Source: Gigaspora margarita (taxonomy: Eukaryota; Glomeromycota; Glomeromycetes; Diversisporales; Gigasporaceae). From it: a DNA stretch of 64,000 nucleotides. Below the pieces are notes generated by a model that saw only the letters and a list, made by a program, of their open reading frames with translations, was not told where the DNA came from and made no database searches. The position numbers were made by a program, and so were the translations under genes. The stretch spans positions 172,388 through 236,387 of the forward strand of contig WTPW01000402.1 in NCBI GenBank assembly GCA_009809945.1, written 5' to 3'. Shown here one piece after another: positions 36,601 through 47,500 of the stretch. The stretch's first letter is position 1. The number at the start of each line of letters is the position of its first letter.

Positions 36601-37616
36601 TTCCTATTATATAACGACTGTAATTGATGTACCAAAGAAATAGTCAAAAAAATTAAGGTTGGTTTAAATATAACTCCACCAGTTACTGGAACTTTTTTTG
36701 CTATAGATGAAGTACAGGATTGTTTTTTATTAGCCATTGGATGATTTGGAAAATCTTGGAAGGTGCAATGGCTTATTTTGGGAGATAAATTAGGCTTGTC
36801 GGTTGACACATTGGCAATGCTATATAATTTACAACATTTTTCACATGTTGCATACTTAATCATGTGAGCACAGATTCCAAGAGCTTTGCATGCCATTTTT
36901 AAAGTTGTAGGGAAGGTGGTATATTTATTTTCATCATGAAAGATACAAAGGTATCGAAGAAATTTTATTAAAAAACCAGTTTCAATATCGGATAACGTAC
37001 ACCTTGCTTGATAATTCAGAGCCCACAAAGAAGCATTAGTTGTATATGCAGGTTCAGTTGGATTGTCATTTTCTTCATATGAATCAGGAGCATTAAAATT
37101 AATTTTATTATCATCTAAATCTTCTTCTTCTTCTGATAGATTTTCATTAAGACCAGCCTCATCATTTTCATCATTCGAGAAAAAGGTTTCGCTGAATTCC
37201 ATAGGTAATGGGACATTCCTTTTCCTCCGATTTCCAGATTTTTTCCCTTTTTTGGGCTATGTCTTAGTAATGAAATTGTATTCTTCTTCATATGAAGAAA
37301 TAATTGATTTATTGTCAGAACTAACGGTATCAAGTTGTATAGGGTTATCTGGGATTTCCATGTCTAGAAATTCTATTTCTGGAAATAGAATTTCTAGAAG
37401 GTCTATTACGGTTGTTGAAGATCTACCAACATCAAGGAAATTTCTTACAACAGTATCCCTTCTAGCTATATGGGACTTTTTGGTTCTTGGATCGACAAGA
37501 ATGCCTTTACAAATATTGCAGAAGCAATATTCAGGGTAGCGATTCCTTGAATACTTAGGACAGTTGGCTTTTTTAATTGTATTTTTAACAATCGAATTCT
37601 TTTTCTTATAACCCAT
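33695..37616 (-). pseudogene. Tnp2-type CACTA transposase, decayed
   Basis: Exons I can place: 37616-36504, 36073 to about 35372, about 35226-34787, 34523 to about 34390, and 34333-33695. The 36504/36073 junction is in phase (KTFQ|DPSKN), as is 34787/34523. Landmarks: an N-terminal CxxC segment (YCFCNICKGILVDPRTKK), CEKCCKLY, LDWFQPF (likely catalytic Asp region), FDGFNLSSTYESPTGKFIRG, DPMHCLFLGIAKWI (second Asp), NLHLCLYICECVMDYGPLYA, and a C-terminus with LPEGPKKHMLAFVQWYQ and FHCKIDGICNIELW. In-frame stops occur at 37257-37259, within FF*KDLSD, before LHRLNHYLAP, after FISARIA, at NQ*KNF and DD*KIL, and one after LLDELS. At least one, NQ*KNF, looks like a former Trp codon. So the gene is dead but recent enough to align throughout. 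Start chosen at MGYKKKN, since the upstream Met frame is low-complexity. Confidence 0.88.
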
Positions 37617-39192
37617 AATAATGAAAGAAAATATCGGATGGAAAAATATGTGAACGGAATATGAGCAAAAGAAAGAGATAAGAGGATATATGAATGAAAT
37701 ATACAAGCAAGAGAAAGTGGATAAAAATTATATGAACGAAAATAGAATTATAAAGATATAGATAAGAGAGAATATATGAATGAAGTGGAAAGAGAGTGAT
37801 AAAGATAAGAGAATATATAAGCAAAAATAGTATGAGAAATATAGATAATGATGAACGAAAATAGAATGAGAGAGAAAGATTAAAGAAGTATAGGCAAGAA
37901 TTATATGTAATCTGAATCTTCAAGAGAATTATCGAATTGCCAATATGATTAATAGACTTTTTTCTAATTATTTTTGAATAAAATATACTCTTTGTTTTGA
38001 CAATTTTACTTTCCGTTTGACCCTGACACGTGTTTAGTGATTCGAATTAACTATAAAGTTATTAGTATTCCAATATGATTTCCAGTAATAAAACATTAGT
38101 ACTGATATTTCTTTCACTATATTTCTTTTTTACATATCAATATAAATAATTAAGTAGTATCGATATGAAAACATCTATTGTATCAATGAAAATTAAATTT
38201 TTTTTGACATTTTTTAATGATTCGAATTATCAATAAAGTTACCAGTATCCCGATAGGCCTTTATTTGCTTAATACAATTATTTATTATTAAACTTTTTTG
38301 TTTTGACATTTTTAATGATTTGAATTATCAATAAAGATACCGGTATCCTTATAGGCCTTTATTTACTTAATACAATTATTTATATATTTAACTTTTTTTG
38401 TTTTAACATTTTTTAATGATTCGAATTATCAATAAAGTTATGATAGGCCTTTTGTTTGTTTAATGCAAATATTTGTAAATTGCATATCTGATTTTAATTT
38501 CTGATAATATATAATAGAACTNTGAANTACGTNGATGCATAATCAATTGACTTTCNGAAATATAAAAATTATAGGTCATACATTCTTATCATACGTTGCA
38601 AAAATTTGACTCTTTCGCATCTGAATTTTAATTTCTGATAATATATAATAGAACTTTGAAGTACATCGTATGCATAATCAATTAATTGACTTTCAGAAAT
38701 ATAAAAAATTATAAATAGGTCATACATTCTTATCATACGTTGCAAAAATTTGTCTCTTTCGCATCATCCTTTCTTTATGACATTTATTTGACTTTTTCGC
38801 TTCACTCATAAAACCTTTACTATACCTGTTATTACATTTACATACACTAAAATATTGATTACGAGTAAGGTAACCTTATATAAATAAACTGCTTTTCTTG
38901 TACCGATAACTCAATTGATTCCTTTTTTTGTTTTTTTGGAAACGCTTTTCTTGTTTTCTTCTCTTCTTTAAATTAAATATCTAATACCTGATAACTCAAT
39001 AGATTTCTTTTTTTTGTTTTTTTTTGGAAACACTTTTCTTGTCTTCTTCTCTTCAAATTAAATACCTAATAACTGATAGCTCTATAGATTCCTTTTTTGG
39101 TTTTTTTTTTTGAAAACTCATTTTAAAAAATGCGTACTAATAACCCGTACAAAATTAACATCATTTCAGTTTGACGCTAAATTTCACTAATC
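37617..39192. repeat. Central spacer of the CACTA-like element, with three tandem arrays
   Basis: 37620-37900 is purine-rich on the plus strand (gagagaaagat-like). 38200-38475 holds three units of about 95 bp with aatgattcgaattatcaata and ataggcctttattt. 38478-38765 holds two units of about 138 bp (attttaatttctgataatat, tcatacgttgcaaaaatttg). 38925-39110 holds three units of about 66 bp (gataactcaatngattcctt). The region separates the two divergent genes and so probably contains both promoters. Confidence 0.8.
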
Positions 39193-41259
39193 ATGTCATC
39201 TCAAAAAGGTACTCCATTCTGATCGACAACACCGTATTGCCAAAACCATCAGTCTACTTCTCATCAAAATATTATCATCATTCAGCAAATCCACCTCACC
39301 AAAACTATCATTGTCGTTCAGCAACTCCACCTCGCCAAAACTATCATCATTATTCAATAACCCCGCCTCGTCATTCACATACTACTTCACATCAAATTAA
39401 TAGAAACTATCAAGACATTGAAAGTCGCAGTCATAGATCAATTTCTCCAAACGAACGTTCTTATTCTCATCACCGGTCAAGAAGTCCCGATGCAAAAGAT
39501 AAAGGTAATTATACGAAAATTAGAAAAATTTTTTTTTAATAGAACTATTGAATTACTGATACGACTAACAAAAAATTTATATATTAATAGAAATCTCTTT
39601 CTTAAAAAGCACTGTGGAAAGCTTAATTAACAAAGTAAACAATTTAAAATCTGATAAAGCAATGACATCTAATGATCCATTAGAATATGTTGATGTCGAT
39701 GATACTGAAACAACTGGTATAATGGGCACAACTGGGCTTTTCTGCCCAATGGATAATATGGGTCTTTGTGACCTTGATGCTAATGAAACTACTGACGCTC
39801 CTTGTGATAACACTAATTCTGCCATTGCTACCTCTACAGTTAACCCTAGTAATAAAAAGGGTAAGCAAAGAGAAGATCGTAACATTCTTGCAAATCATCT
39901 AAGGAAGCCATCGGTCACTCTGGAACCTCCTTCCAGATACATGAAAAAATCTCGTGAATATCTAGAAGATATGACTGTGGATCAGTAAAACTCTTTCATG
40001 TATATAAATATTTTATTAAATATTACTTTATCTATTAATTATCGTTATTAATTATTTTTATTAATTATCGTTATTGTTACTAATTATTTTTATTAATTAT
40101 CATTATTAATTATTTTATTAATACTGTAGGACGAAGTAATTCAAATCTTAAATGGCCTAGATAATCCTCTTCAACTTGACCCAACCAAAACATGGTCAGA
40201 TATTTCTCGGCATGTACAAAAAAATACCATGTCAGCGATTGGTAAGGCACTGAAGGGTCGATTTAGATATAAACTTACAGAACTTAGGTACGTCCTCCAA
40301 AGCCTTCACTGCCAACGATGTGAAAAATGGCAAATAGAGCAAGATGAAGTAAGAGCGAAGCTCGATAAAAAAAGAAAAGGAATAAACGGTTGATGATCTG
40401 AAGTAAGTATAAATTATTTTATAGGAGTACTGGGTGCCAATATTAATTATAGTTAAATTTTATTATTTATAGAAAAAAAAAGCAAGTTTGTGGTATTAAT
40501 CATATGATTAATACCAATGATAGAAGCCTTAGTGAACTTACTCCTAAGATAAATTTTGACGATTTTAAAGCTGACCTTGAAGAAATAATTAATAATGGGG
40601 ATTTCCATTCTGACAAATATTCTGAAACAGATGTAGAATGAACATTGTCAGAAAAATGTCTAAAAATATGACCCAAAGACAAGACAGATAATCATGTAAT
40701 ACATGTCTACAATAAGCCGTGGAGATCAGAAAGAGTAAGTAAATATTTTGTTGTTCCTTTTTTTTTTATGGGATGCTTCGGCACTATTTTCCTTTTTTAT
40801 TTTATTTGATAATAGATTAGAAAGATCCTGCGGCTGGCCGATGAAATAGGTGAAAAGACTTCTCATGTAAAATGTTCAAGGAAGCAGTAGTACAGTAACA
40901 GAAATTGGGCTGATAAAACGAAACCTCCAATCAATGCACCCGAGTAGGCTATTTCTGCTACTTACCATTCGGAAGAAGAAGAAGTAACTCCAAGCAGTAG
41001 TAATAACAATAATGGAGGTGGAAGTAATGATAGAAGTAATGGTGGAAGTAATGGTGGAAGTAATGGTGGAAGTAATGGTGGAAGTAATAGTGGAAGTAAT
41101 AGTGGAAGTAACAATACCGGAAATAGAAGAACTAGTAATTCTGGTTATACTAGCGATGAAAATTATGATGAATTACGTGATGATCGTAATGGTAATTCTG
41201 AGGCGGCGCAGGGAAATAACGAGGCCCAAAATAATTCCAAGGGCAGTTCCGGTGAATAA
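39193..41259 (+). pseudogene. Second gene of the CACTA-like element, SR-like and Gly-Ser-Asn-rich, decayed
   Basis: Probable start MSSQKGTPF at 39193, followed by a shift into the main frame. Exon 1 to 39504 encodes His/Tyr/Pro/Arg/Ser-rich repeats (SATPPRQNYHHYSITPPRHS, then SHHRSRSPDAKDK); exon 2 from 39591 an acidic segment (PLEYVDVDDTE) and NKKGKQREDRNI; exon 3 from 40130 a basic helical segment (WSDISRHVQKNTMSAIGKAL, CQRCEKW); exon 4 from about 40473; exon 5 from 40816 a NGGSNGGSNGGS repeat ending at 41259. The donor after MTVDQ reads CAG|TAAAAC, one G short of consensus, and exons 3-5 carry five or more stops. CACTA elements usually encode a second, DNA-binding protein (TnpA); this could be its counterpart, but no known DNA-binding domain is visible. 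Confidence 0.7.
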
Positions 41260-41589
41260 TTTTAGGTAAATAATGAAATTTGAATCTTTTCATTGTTATT
41301 TTATTTATTTTATTAATTTTTTTTCATATAGGGTTGGCGTTTTTTCATAAAGCAGAAATTTTTTATAATGAACTCAATAGTTCATTCAAGCAAACATTTA
41401 ATTTTTAAAAATTTCAATTATAGCTTTTGATGTGCATCAAGCTTTTATATTAGCAAAAACAATATGTATTAAAACTATAGTATATAGTGAACAATGTATT
41501 ATCGCTGTAATAATTGATTTCAATTGAATACGTATAAATAAATAATAAACTATCAAATAGTCCTACCGGACATGCTAATATGCTTATTA

Positions 41590-42230
41590 AAAAACCCTGA
41601 AGTGTATCCGGTTTTCTTGTTACAAAGAGAAAAATAATACATCAATCAGATTTATTTAAAATACAAATCGGGTAACCGAGAATTCTATAGAAGGAATCTT
41701 AAATATTACTAAAAAGTCTCGTATTTGCTCCCTGTTTTCTTGCTACATAGAGAAAAATAATACATCAATCAGATTTATTTAAAATACAAATTGGGTAACT
41801 GATAATTCTATGGAATGAATCTTAAAGATTACAGAAAAGTCTTGTATTTGCTCCCTGTTTTCTTGCTACATAGAGAAAAATAGTACATCGACTGTGTTGA
41901 TCTAAAGACAAGTTGGGAAACTGATAATTCTATGGAATGAAACTTAAAGATTACAGAAAAGTCTCATATATGCATCCAGTTTTCATGCAATATAGATAAA
42001 AATAATATAACAACTAGTGACAAATCGGGAAACTGATAGGACTATAAAAGTAACCATCAAGATTACCAAAATGTCTCCAGTTTTCATGCAAAATAGAGAA
42101 AAATAATATATCTACAGTATTTAATTACAATACATGTCGGGTTACCGATAGGGCTTTGGAAGTTATCTTAAAGATTACTAAAAAGTCTCGTATTTGCGGC
42201 AAAGATCTGTTTACAATCAGAGACGAATCA
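41590..42230 (+). repeat. Right subterminal array, about 123-bp units
   Basis: Five units begin with ccctgttttcttgctacata, then gagaaaaataata, at about 41603, 41728, 41851, 41972 and 42074, each followed by caaattgggtaactgata, then attctatggaatgaatct. Spacing is 125, 123, 121 and 102 bp. Confidence 0.85.
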
Positions 42231-42398
42231 GATAATTTTAGGTTTTATTAACCGGTAAACATGCATATTAATATGAGTTAAAAATAGGTGACCTATCGGG
42301 AACCTGATTGTTACCTGATGTAGTTTCATTCGACCTGTGTAAGCAATGTTGTTTGACATAATTTTACTTGTATTTGAGGTTACAATGCACATTCTCAG

Positions 42399-42489
42399 AC
42401 CTTTTACTAAGTGAAAATAAGGTCAAATTTAGAAAAAAAATAAAAATTTTTTTTCTAACTTTGATTCTATTTTCACTTAGTAAAAGGTT
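42399..42489. repeat. Hairpin with ccttttactaagtgaaaata arms
   Basis: gaccttttactaagtgaaaa at 42399 is mirrored by ttttcacttagtaaaaggtt ending at 42489; the inner arms continue through aggtcaaatttagaaa. It lies just outside the CACTA-like element. Small palindromic MITE or relic. Confidence 0.65.
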
Positions 42490-42550
42490 CAAAAAAGTTA
42501 ATATTTTTTAGTTTTAATAAACTGAAAACGTATAAGTTTTTTAGCAAATT

Positions 42551-42645
42551 AATTTTATTACAGCTTTCTAATTAGTTATTTTATTACAGCTTTCTAATTA
42601 GTTATTTTATTACAGCTTTCTAATTAGTTATTTTATTATTTTTTT
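42551..42645 (+). repeat. 26-bp tandem repeat, three to four copies
   Basis: Unit ttattttattacagctttct then aattag, nearly perfect. No coding content. Confidence 0.85.
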
Positions 42646-42748
42646 ATAAGATATACTTTAATAATATTATCTTGAACTTAGTATAATGCTAGATACATAA
42701 AAAAAACTTTTTTAAATATTTTGTTAGCTCTAATTTTAAAATATAATA

Positions 42749-42932
42749 TAGTCATACTTCTCTATAATCACTCCATCTAATCACAAGTTCTATATAATCA
42801 AATTAAATTTTGAAAAAAAAATTCATTATAAACTTATAAAAATTACTTCTATATAAGCACATCATAATAAAATTTTATAATCACATATTATTCACATAAA
42901 ACATACTGAGTGATTATAGAGGAGTACGAATG
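42749..42932. mobile_element. TA-flanked MITE related to 13077-14462
   Basis: Ends tagtcatacttctctataat, then cac, and gtgattatagaggagtacga, then atg, flanked by TA. The gtgattata and tataatcac words match the ends of the larger mariner-like element. 184 bp, non-coding. Confidence 0.7.
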
Positions 42933-42949
42933 TAATTATAAAATAAATT

Positions 42950-43500
42950 ATTTTTATTCTATCGCTAATAACAAAATATTAATACATTAATTCTTAATTC
43001 TTTATCGCCAATACCAAAATACAATAATTTATTGATTCTTAATTTGTTTATCACTAATGCCAAATATAATTATAACTTATTAATTTTCAATTTTTTATTA
43101 CTAATACCATTAATTTATATATCGCAAATATAATCGTAATTTATTAATTCTTATTTTATTTATTATTAATGTTAAAATTATTATTAATGTTAAAATTTAA
43201 TCATAATATATTAATCCTTATTTTATTTATTACTATTGTTAAAACATAATCGTCATTTATGAATTCTTCATTTATTGTTAACGTCTAATTTTTTTTAATA
43301 TCTGATATTTTAAGTCCCGATGATGATTATTAAGATTTAGACACGCCGGACATTCTAAGATAATACAAGAACGTTGTTTTTAATGGACATCAAAAAGTGA
43401 ACGAAGCAATAAAAAGAATAGAAAAATTATGTGCTAAAAAGAATAGCATTTCCGAAGCAATCGAGGAAAACGATTCAATCTTCTTGTATCCTTAGATTAA
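42950..43500 (+). other. AT-rich repeat and a short coding-like relic
   Basis: 42960-43290 repeats words such as atttattaattcttatttta and tcactaatgccaaa at about 60-bp spacing. At about 43366-43492 a plus-strand frame of about 42 codons reads VVFNGHQKVNEAIKRIEKLC, then AKKNSISEAIEENDS, then a stop. It has no start codon and no recognised domain; it could be the last exon of a lost gene. Confidence 0.4.
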
Positions 43501-43835
43501 CATTTGCAATTTGTAGGTAAATTTGCCTGCAAAAACAGAGTAAGGAATAATATATTATTTTAAATATGAGCGTTATAAATAATGCAACTATTGAAAAAAA
43601 AAAATAAATACTCAGAAATGAAAAATAAAAATAAAAATAAATCGCGACATTACTTTCATACTAAATTGGGTTCTCCTTAAGTTTTAATTATGTTTATTTG
43701 ACTATATTTAAGATGATTATTTTAATAACTGCCCTCAACTTAGCTGACTTAAGTAGCACTTTACGAATTTCAGTTTGGTTTCCAACTAAGTGTAGCAACT
43801 ATATATCCAAGCTGAATTATTGCAAATGAATTATT

Positions 43836-43838
<3 letters not shown>

Positions 43839-43872
<34 letters not shown>
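43839..43872. repeat. Poly-T tract
   Basis: An uninterrupted run of about 34 T (poly-A on the minus strand), 80 bp beyond the stop codon of the minus-strand Sel1 gene. Confidence 0.9.
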
Positions 43873-43873
<1 letters not shown>

Positions 43874-43952
43874 AAGATTTTGATTAAAAACAATTGCCTT
43901 ATGCCTATTCATTTAAGCCCCAATTCCATATTGATAACAATATTTAAGACTT

Positions 43953-45353
43953 CTATTTTGCTAATGCCATATTAGCGGCTCTTTGATGATAAATATATGC
44001 TTTATATTCATCCTTTTCAACACCAATTCCATGATTATAACAATATCCAAGCTTGATTATTCCGTTAATATTACCCATACTGGCTGATTTTTGATAATAA
44101 ACATATGCCCTACGGTCATCCTTTTCAACACCGATTCCTTTTTCATAGCAATATCCAAGATTGCTCGTTCCTGTAGCACTACCCATGTCAGCGGATTTTT
44201 GATAATAAATAAATGCCTTACGTTCATCTTTTTCTACTCCAATTCCATTTCGGTAGCAGTAACCAACTTCATTCATTCCGGAAGCATCACCCATATCAGC
44301 AGATTTTTGATAATAAATAAATGCATTATATTCATCCTTTTTAACTCCAATCCCTTTTTCATAGCAATCACCAAGATTATACATTGCATCAACGTTACCC
44401 ATTTCAGCAGATTTTTGATAATAGTTGAATGCCTTATACTTATTCTTTTTAACTCCAATTCCATTTTCATAACAAAGTCCAAGTCTATTCATTCCGCGAG
44501 CGTTACCCATATCAGCAGATTTTTGATAATAAATGAATGCATTAAGTTCATCCTTTTCAACACCAATTCCATTTTCATAGCAGTCTCCAAGATTGTTCAT
44601 GCCATTAGCATTATCCATATCAACTGATTTTTGATAATAAATAAATGCCTTGTGTTCATCCTTTTTAACACCAATTCCTTTTTCATAACAATATCCCAGA
44701 CTATTCATTCCCATAGCATGATTCATTTCTACTGATTTTTGATAATAAACAAATGCCTTATTATTATCTTTTTTAACTCCAATTCCATCTCGATAACAAT
44801 CACCGAGTAAATTAATTCCATACGAATCGCCCATGTCTGCCGATTTTTGATAATAAATGAACGCCTTTTGTTCATCCTTCTCAATTCCAATTCCATATTG
44901 ATAACAAAAACCAAGATTACATATTCCAATAGAATTTCCCATCTCTGCTGATTTTTGATAATGAATAAATGCTTTACGATCATCAGGTTTGATCCACTTT
45001 CCATATTTATAGCAATATGCGAAAATATTTTGAATTATAGAATTGGGTTGAACACTAGGGTTTAATTGGCTATTTAAACATAAGTTGATTATTTCTTCTG
45101 GTTTTTGTTGTTTATTTGTCAAATGCTGATCTATTGAGTGAAGAATTGAACCTATGTTATTACCTTTCGTCACTTCCTTATTATATAAATCACATAATTC
45201 TTCGATGATTTTATTTAAAAATTCTTGTGAATTATGAAATAATAAATTTACTTGTTTTAAAGTTTTATCAACTTGACCATGATAAACATGAATAGTTGGT
45301 AATTTAGTATATTGATTATTATAAGCGCTTGTCAAGCTGTTTTCATTTGACAT
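43953..45353 (-). CDS. Sel1-like repeat protein, 466 residues, paralogue
   Basis: Single-exon gene starting ATG at 45353, protein start MSNENSLTSAYNNQYTKLPT. The N-terminal 107 residues match the paralogue at 29065-30792 in order (FLNKIIEELCDLYNKEVTKG, KPEEIINLCLNSQ). Ten 36-residue Sel1 units follow, the first divergent (GKWIKPDDRKAFIHYQKSAE) and the last ending YHQRAANMALAK. Units 1-4 align one to one with units 1-4 of the paralogue and the last units also match, so the size difference is an internal gain or loss of three units. Expected product is a cytosolic alpha-solenoid scaffold; partner unknown. Same strand as its paralogue and about 13 kb away, with the CACTA-like element between. 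No break or frameshift. Confidence 0.95.
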   Translation of the reverse strand: MSNENSLTSAYNNQYTKLPTIHVYHGQVDKTLKQVNLLFHNSQEFLNKIIEELCDLYNKEVTKGNNIGSILHSIDQHLTNKQQKPEEIINLCLNSQLNPSVQPNSIIQNIFAYCYKYGKWIKPDDRKAFIHYQKSAEMGNSIGICNLGFCYQYGIGIEKDEQKAFIYYQKSADMGDSYGINLLGDCYRDGIGVKKDNNKAFVYYQKSVEMNHAMGMNSLGYCYEKGIGVKKDEHKAFIYYQKSVDMDNANGMNNLGDCYENGIGVEKDELNAFIYYQKSADMGNARGMNRLGLCYENGIGVKKNKYKAFNYYQKSAEMGNVDAMYNLGDCYEKGIGVKKDEYNAFIYYQKSADMGDASGMNEVGYCYRNGIGVEKDERKAFIYYQKSADMGSATGTSNLGYCYEKGIGVEKDDRRAYVYYQKSASMGNINGIIKLGYCYNHGIGVEKDEYKAYIYHQRAANMALAK

Positions 45354-45412
45354 GATACGTATTTAAAATTTGTGAGATATACGTATTCATACTAATTGGA
45401 GGATAATTTATT

Positions 45413-45450
45413 TAATCGTTTGTTACACGAAGTTCTTTGTGTGTCATGTG
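45413..45450 (-). promoter_or_regulatory. Promoter block shared by the Sel1 pair
   Basis: On the coding strand: acacaaagaacttcgtgtaa, then caaacgattaaataaat, 60-97 bp before the ATG, matching 30853-30887 in words and distance. Confidence 0.55.
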
Positions 45451-45834
45451 TTCGAAATTACTACTAAATTCGTGCTTAATTCCAATCATTTATAAGCCCA
45501 AGTAACAATCTACATTACTAAATGGCGAGTGTGTGTATGTCCTCTGCAATATTTATAATATTTAATTACATTCATGTCATAAAGTATGTACGTGATCTAA
45601 TTTGAATAAACTTTTTTTTAGTAAGTACTACAAAAAAAAAATTCAAATTAACCGATGTCAGACCTGACCAGGTTGTCAAAATTACTCAAGCAGGTCGAGC
45701 GTGCAACCATTCTACTAAAAAATTTTGTTTAAAAAAACTAGAATTCAATGCTTGCTCTTATTAGTTTAACATATACCGGTAAGTTCATGAAATGGATAAC
45801 CTTGTTAATTATAAGTGTCGATCATTTTAATGCG
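45451..45834. other. Gene-free stretch
   Basis: No gene or complete element recognised. Confidence 0.45.
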
Positions 45835-46473
45835 TGGGTGTGCTGTGGCCTATGTAAATCAAAACTATGTGTAGTATCATATAAAAATTAAATATTGGAG
45901 ATTTTTTTGCAATTAGTGATCAGGATATTGATTAGAATAATGAATCGGGCTATTTATCACGTTATTTATATATTTTAATAGTAAAGAATGAGTTGAGTGT
46001 TTTAGATATCTAGAGCGAATTGCTTTACTTTTGTCAAATTTTTTTGCATAATCCATTCTTAAACACGCTAATAACAAAGTTACGTTGAAATTTTTTTTAA
46101 CATTAATATTTAATTTCAAGTTGACTCTTTACAAAAATTCTGTTTCATATTGTGAACTATCCAAAGAGAGATATTTACGTTGCAGGTAAAAAAATTTAAT
46201 ACTAGAGATAAAATTTTTTAACGTAACTTTGTTATTAACGTGTTTAAGAATGGATTTATACAAAAAAAAATTGAAAAAATAAAGCAATTCGCTCTATACA
46301 TCTAAAAACATTCAACTCATTCTTTACTATTAAAATATATATAAAAAGTGATAAATAACCCGATTCATTGTTCTGATCAATATCCTGATCACTAATTACA
46401 AAAAAATCTCCAATATTTAATTTTTATATGATACTACATATAGTTTGATTTACATAGGCCACAGCACACCCCA
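45835..46473. mobile_element. Foldback MITE, about 640 bp
   Basis: Arms of about 280 bp: gggtgtgctgtggcctatgt, then aaatcaaaactatgtg, and the complementary segment ending aggccacagcacacccc. Further shared words are atcaggatattgatyagaa, gaatgagttgagtg and gcgaattgcttta. The axis is at about 46150. Non-coding; the minus-strand 68-codon frame is a shadow. Confidence 0.85.
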
Positions 46474-46556
46474 GTGAATCAACTTATCAGTAATCACAGC
46501 GATATTTTGTATTAAAAATTAAGAATTGCAAAGTAATAACGTCTAATACAAAATAA

Positions 46557-46718
46557 AGGATTTTATAATTTATCGCCGTAACGATATGTCGCTACTCTAA
46601 TAGTCCTATATGCGGAGCTTCTTACAAATCATTAAGATTAATGATTTATAAGCACAGTTTGAAACTACGTATAGACTAGCGATACATCGCTACAGCAATA
46701 AATTATAAACTCCCAAAA
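46557..46718. mobile_element. Small palindromic MITE
   Basis: ttataatttatcgccgtaac, then gatatgtcgct, is mirrored by agcgatacatcgctacag, then caataaattataa. Inner arms cttacaaatcattaa / ttaatgatttataag close the hairpin. 160 bp. Confidence 0.75.
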
Positions 46719-46994
46719 TGGAATGATTTATAAATGTACTATAATGTGATTATAGAGGTGATGACTTAGTAATAATTATAAAGAAGAATGACTGTATACT
46801 TAAGAATATTACTAATTGAAATAAACTATTTCATGCTAATAGTATTATTAAGAATCATGCTATTTAGTATCTAAATCTAATAATGCTTCTTAACAATTGT
46901 CAAATAATATATTGACTTAAAACAATGATGTATTTATAATAACTAGTCTAAATAAGATACTTTTGTTTCAACTTTATCTAAAAAAGTTTATAAT

Positions 46995-47500
46995 AAACTA
47001 GATACAGCTTGGAAATACATTAATGTTAAAAACTATTTAGGAGATGGACATTATAAAGCCAATTGTAAACATTATCCTTATAATTTATATATAGAAAATT
47101 TTCATTATTTAAATTTTATTTGCTTTATCAAAAACATTTAGTAAATAATTTAGCAATAGAAATAGACAACACAAAATAACAAATCAAATAAAATTATTTT
47201 TAATATTAAATAAATTAGAGCAGTTTTAAATTGTTGGATATGTGCTAGAATTTCTTTTGAAATAATAAGCAATATTATTTATAATTAATATATTCAAAAC
47301 TTTAAAGAATGAATGAATATAATCTACTTTCTGCTTTATACTTTTTAAATATATTCTTGATAATGAAATAACAAAAGTTAAAAAATCAATTAATAATAAG
47401 TTAAAATTCGAAAAAATCTAACCTTAATACTTGATAAATGGACAGCATCAGCAAAATTATTATTTTATAATTACATATATCATTACAACACCTAACTATA
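46995..47500 (+). pseudogene. hAT transposase relic with BED-type finger and LDxWTA motif
   Basis: A frame at about 47004 reads TAWKYINVKNYLGDGHYKAN, then CKHY, resembling a BED zinc finger of hAT transposases but with only one clear Cys. About 430 bp on, TLILDKWTASAKLLFYNYI matches the hAT segment around the first catalytic Asp. Stops interrupt the frames and no C-terminal dimerisation domain is seen. Old relic of an autonomous hAT element. Confidence 0.6.

Larger units (their letters stand above)
32960..42339. mobile_element. Complete CACTA-like (CMC superfamily) DNA transposon, 9380 bp
   Basis: The ends cacaggtcgaatgaa (32960-32974) and ttcattcgacctgtg (42325-42339) are perfect 15-bp inverted repeats, flanked by TAA on both sides (32957-32959, 42340-42342). 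A 3-bp duplication, a CAC start, subterminal repeat arrays and a Tnp2-type transposase are known hallmarks of CACTA/EnSpm and its fungal relative Plavaka; duplication length favours CACTA. It carries a minus-strand transposase (33695-37616) and a plus-strand second gene (39193-41259), transcribed towards opposite ends. Both genes have several in-frame stops, so this copy cannot act on its own, although its ends look intact and could be mobilised by another copy (inference). Eight ambiguous bases (N) lie inside it at 36460-36550 and 38522-38556. Confidence 0.93.

Noticed and set aside
37606-37923. 105-codon minus-strand ORF upstream of the transposase start
   Set aside because: Leu/Ile/Phe-rich translation of a purine-rich tandem tract; not a plausible protein.
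41012-41269. Val/Glu-rich 85-codon ORF
   Set aside because: Out-of-frame reading of the NGGSN repeat of the second transposon gene.
44091-44627. 178-codon plus-strand ORF
   Set aside because: Antisense shadow of the second Sel1 gene.
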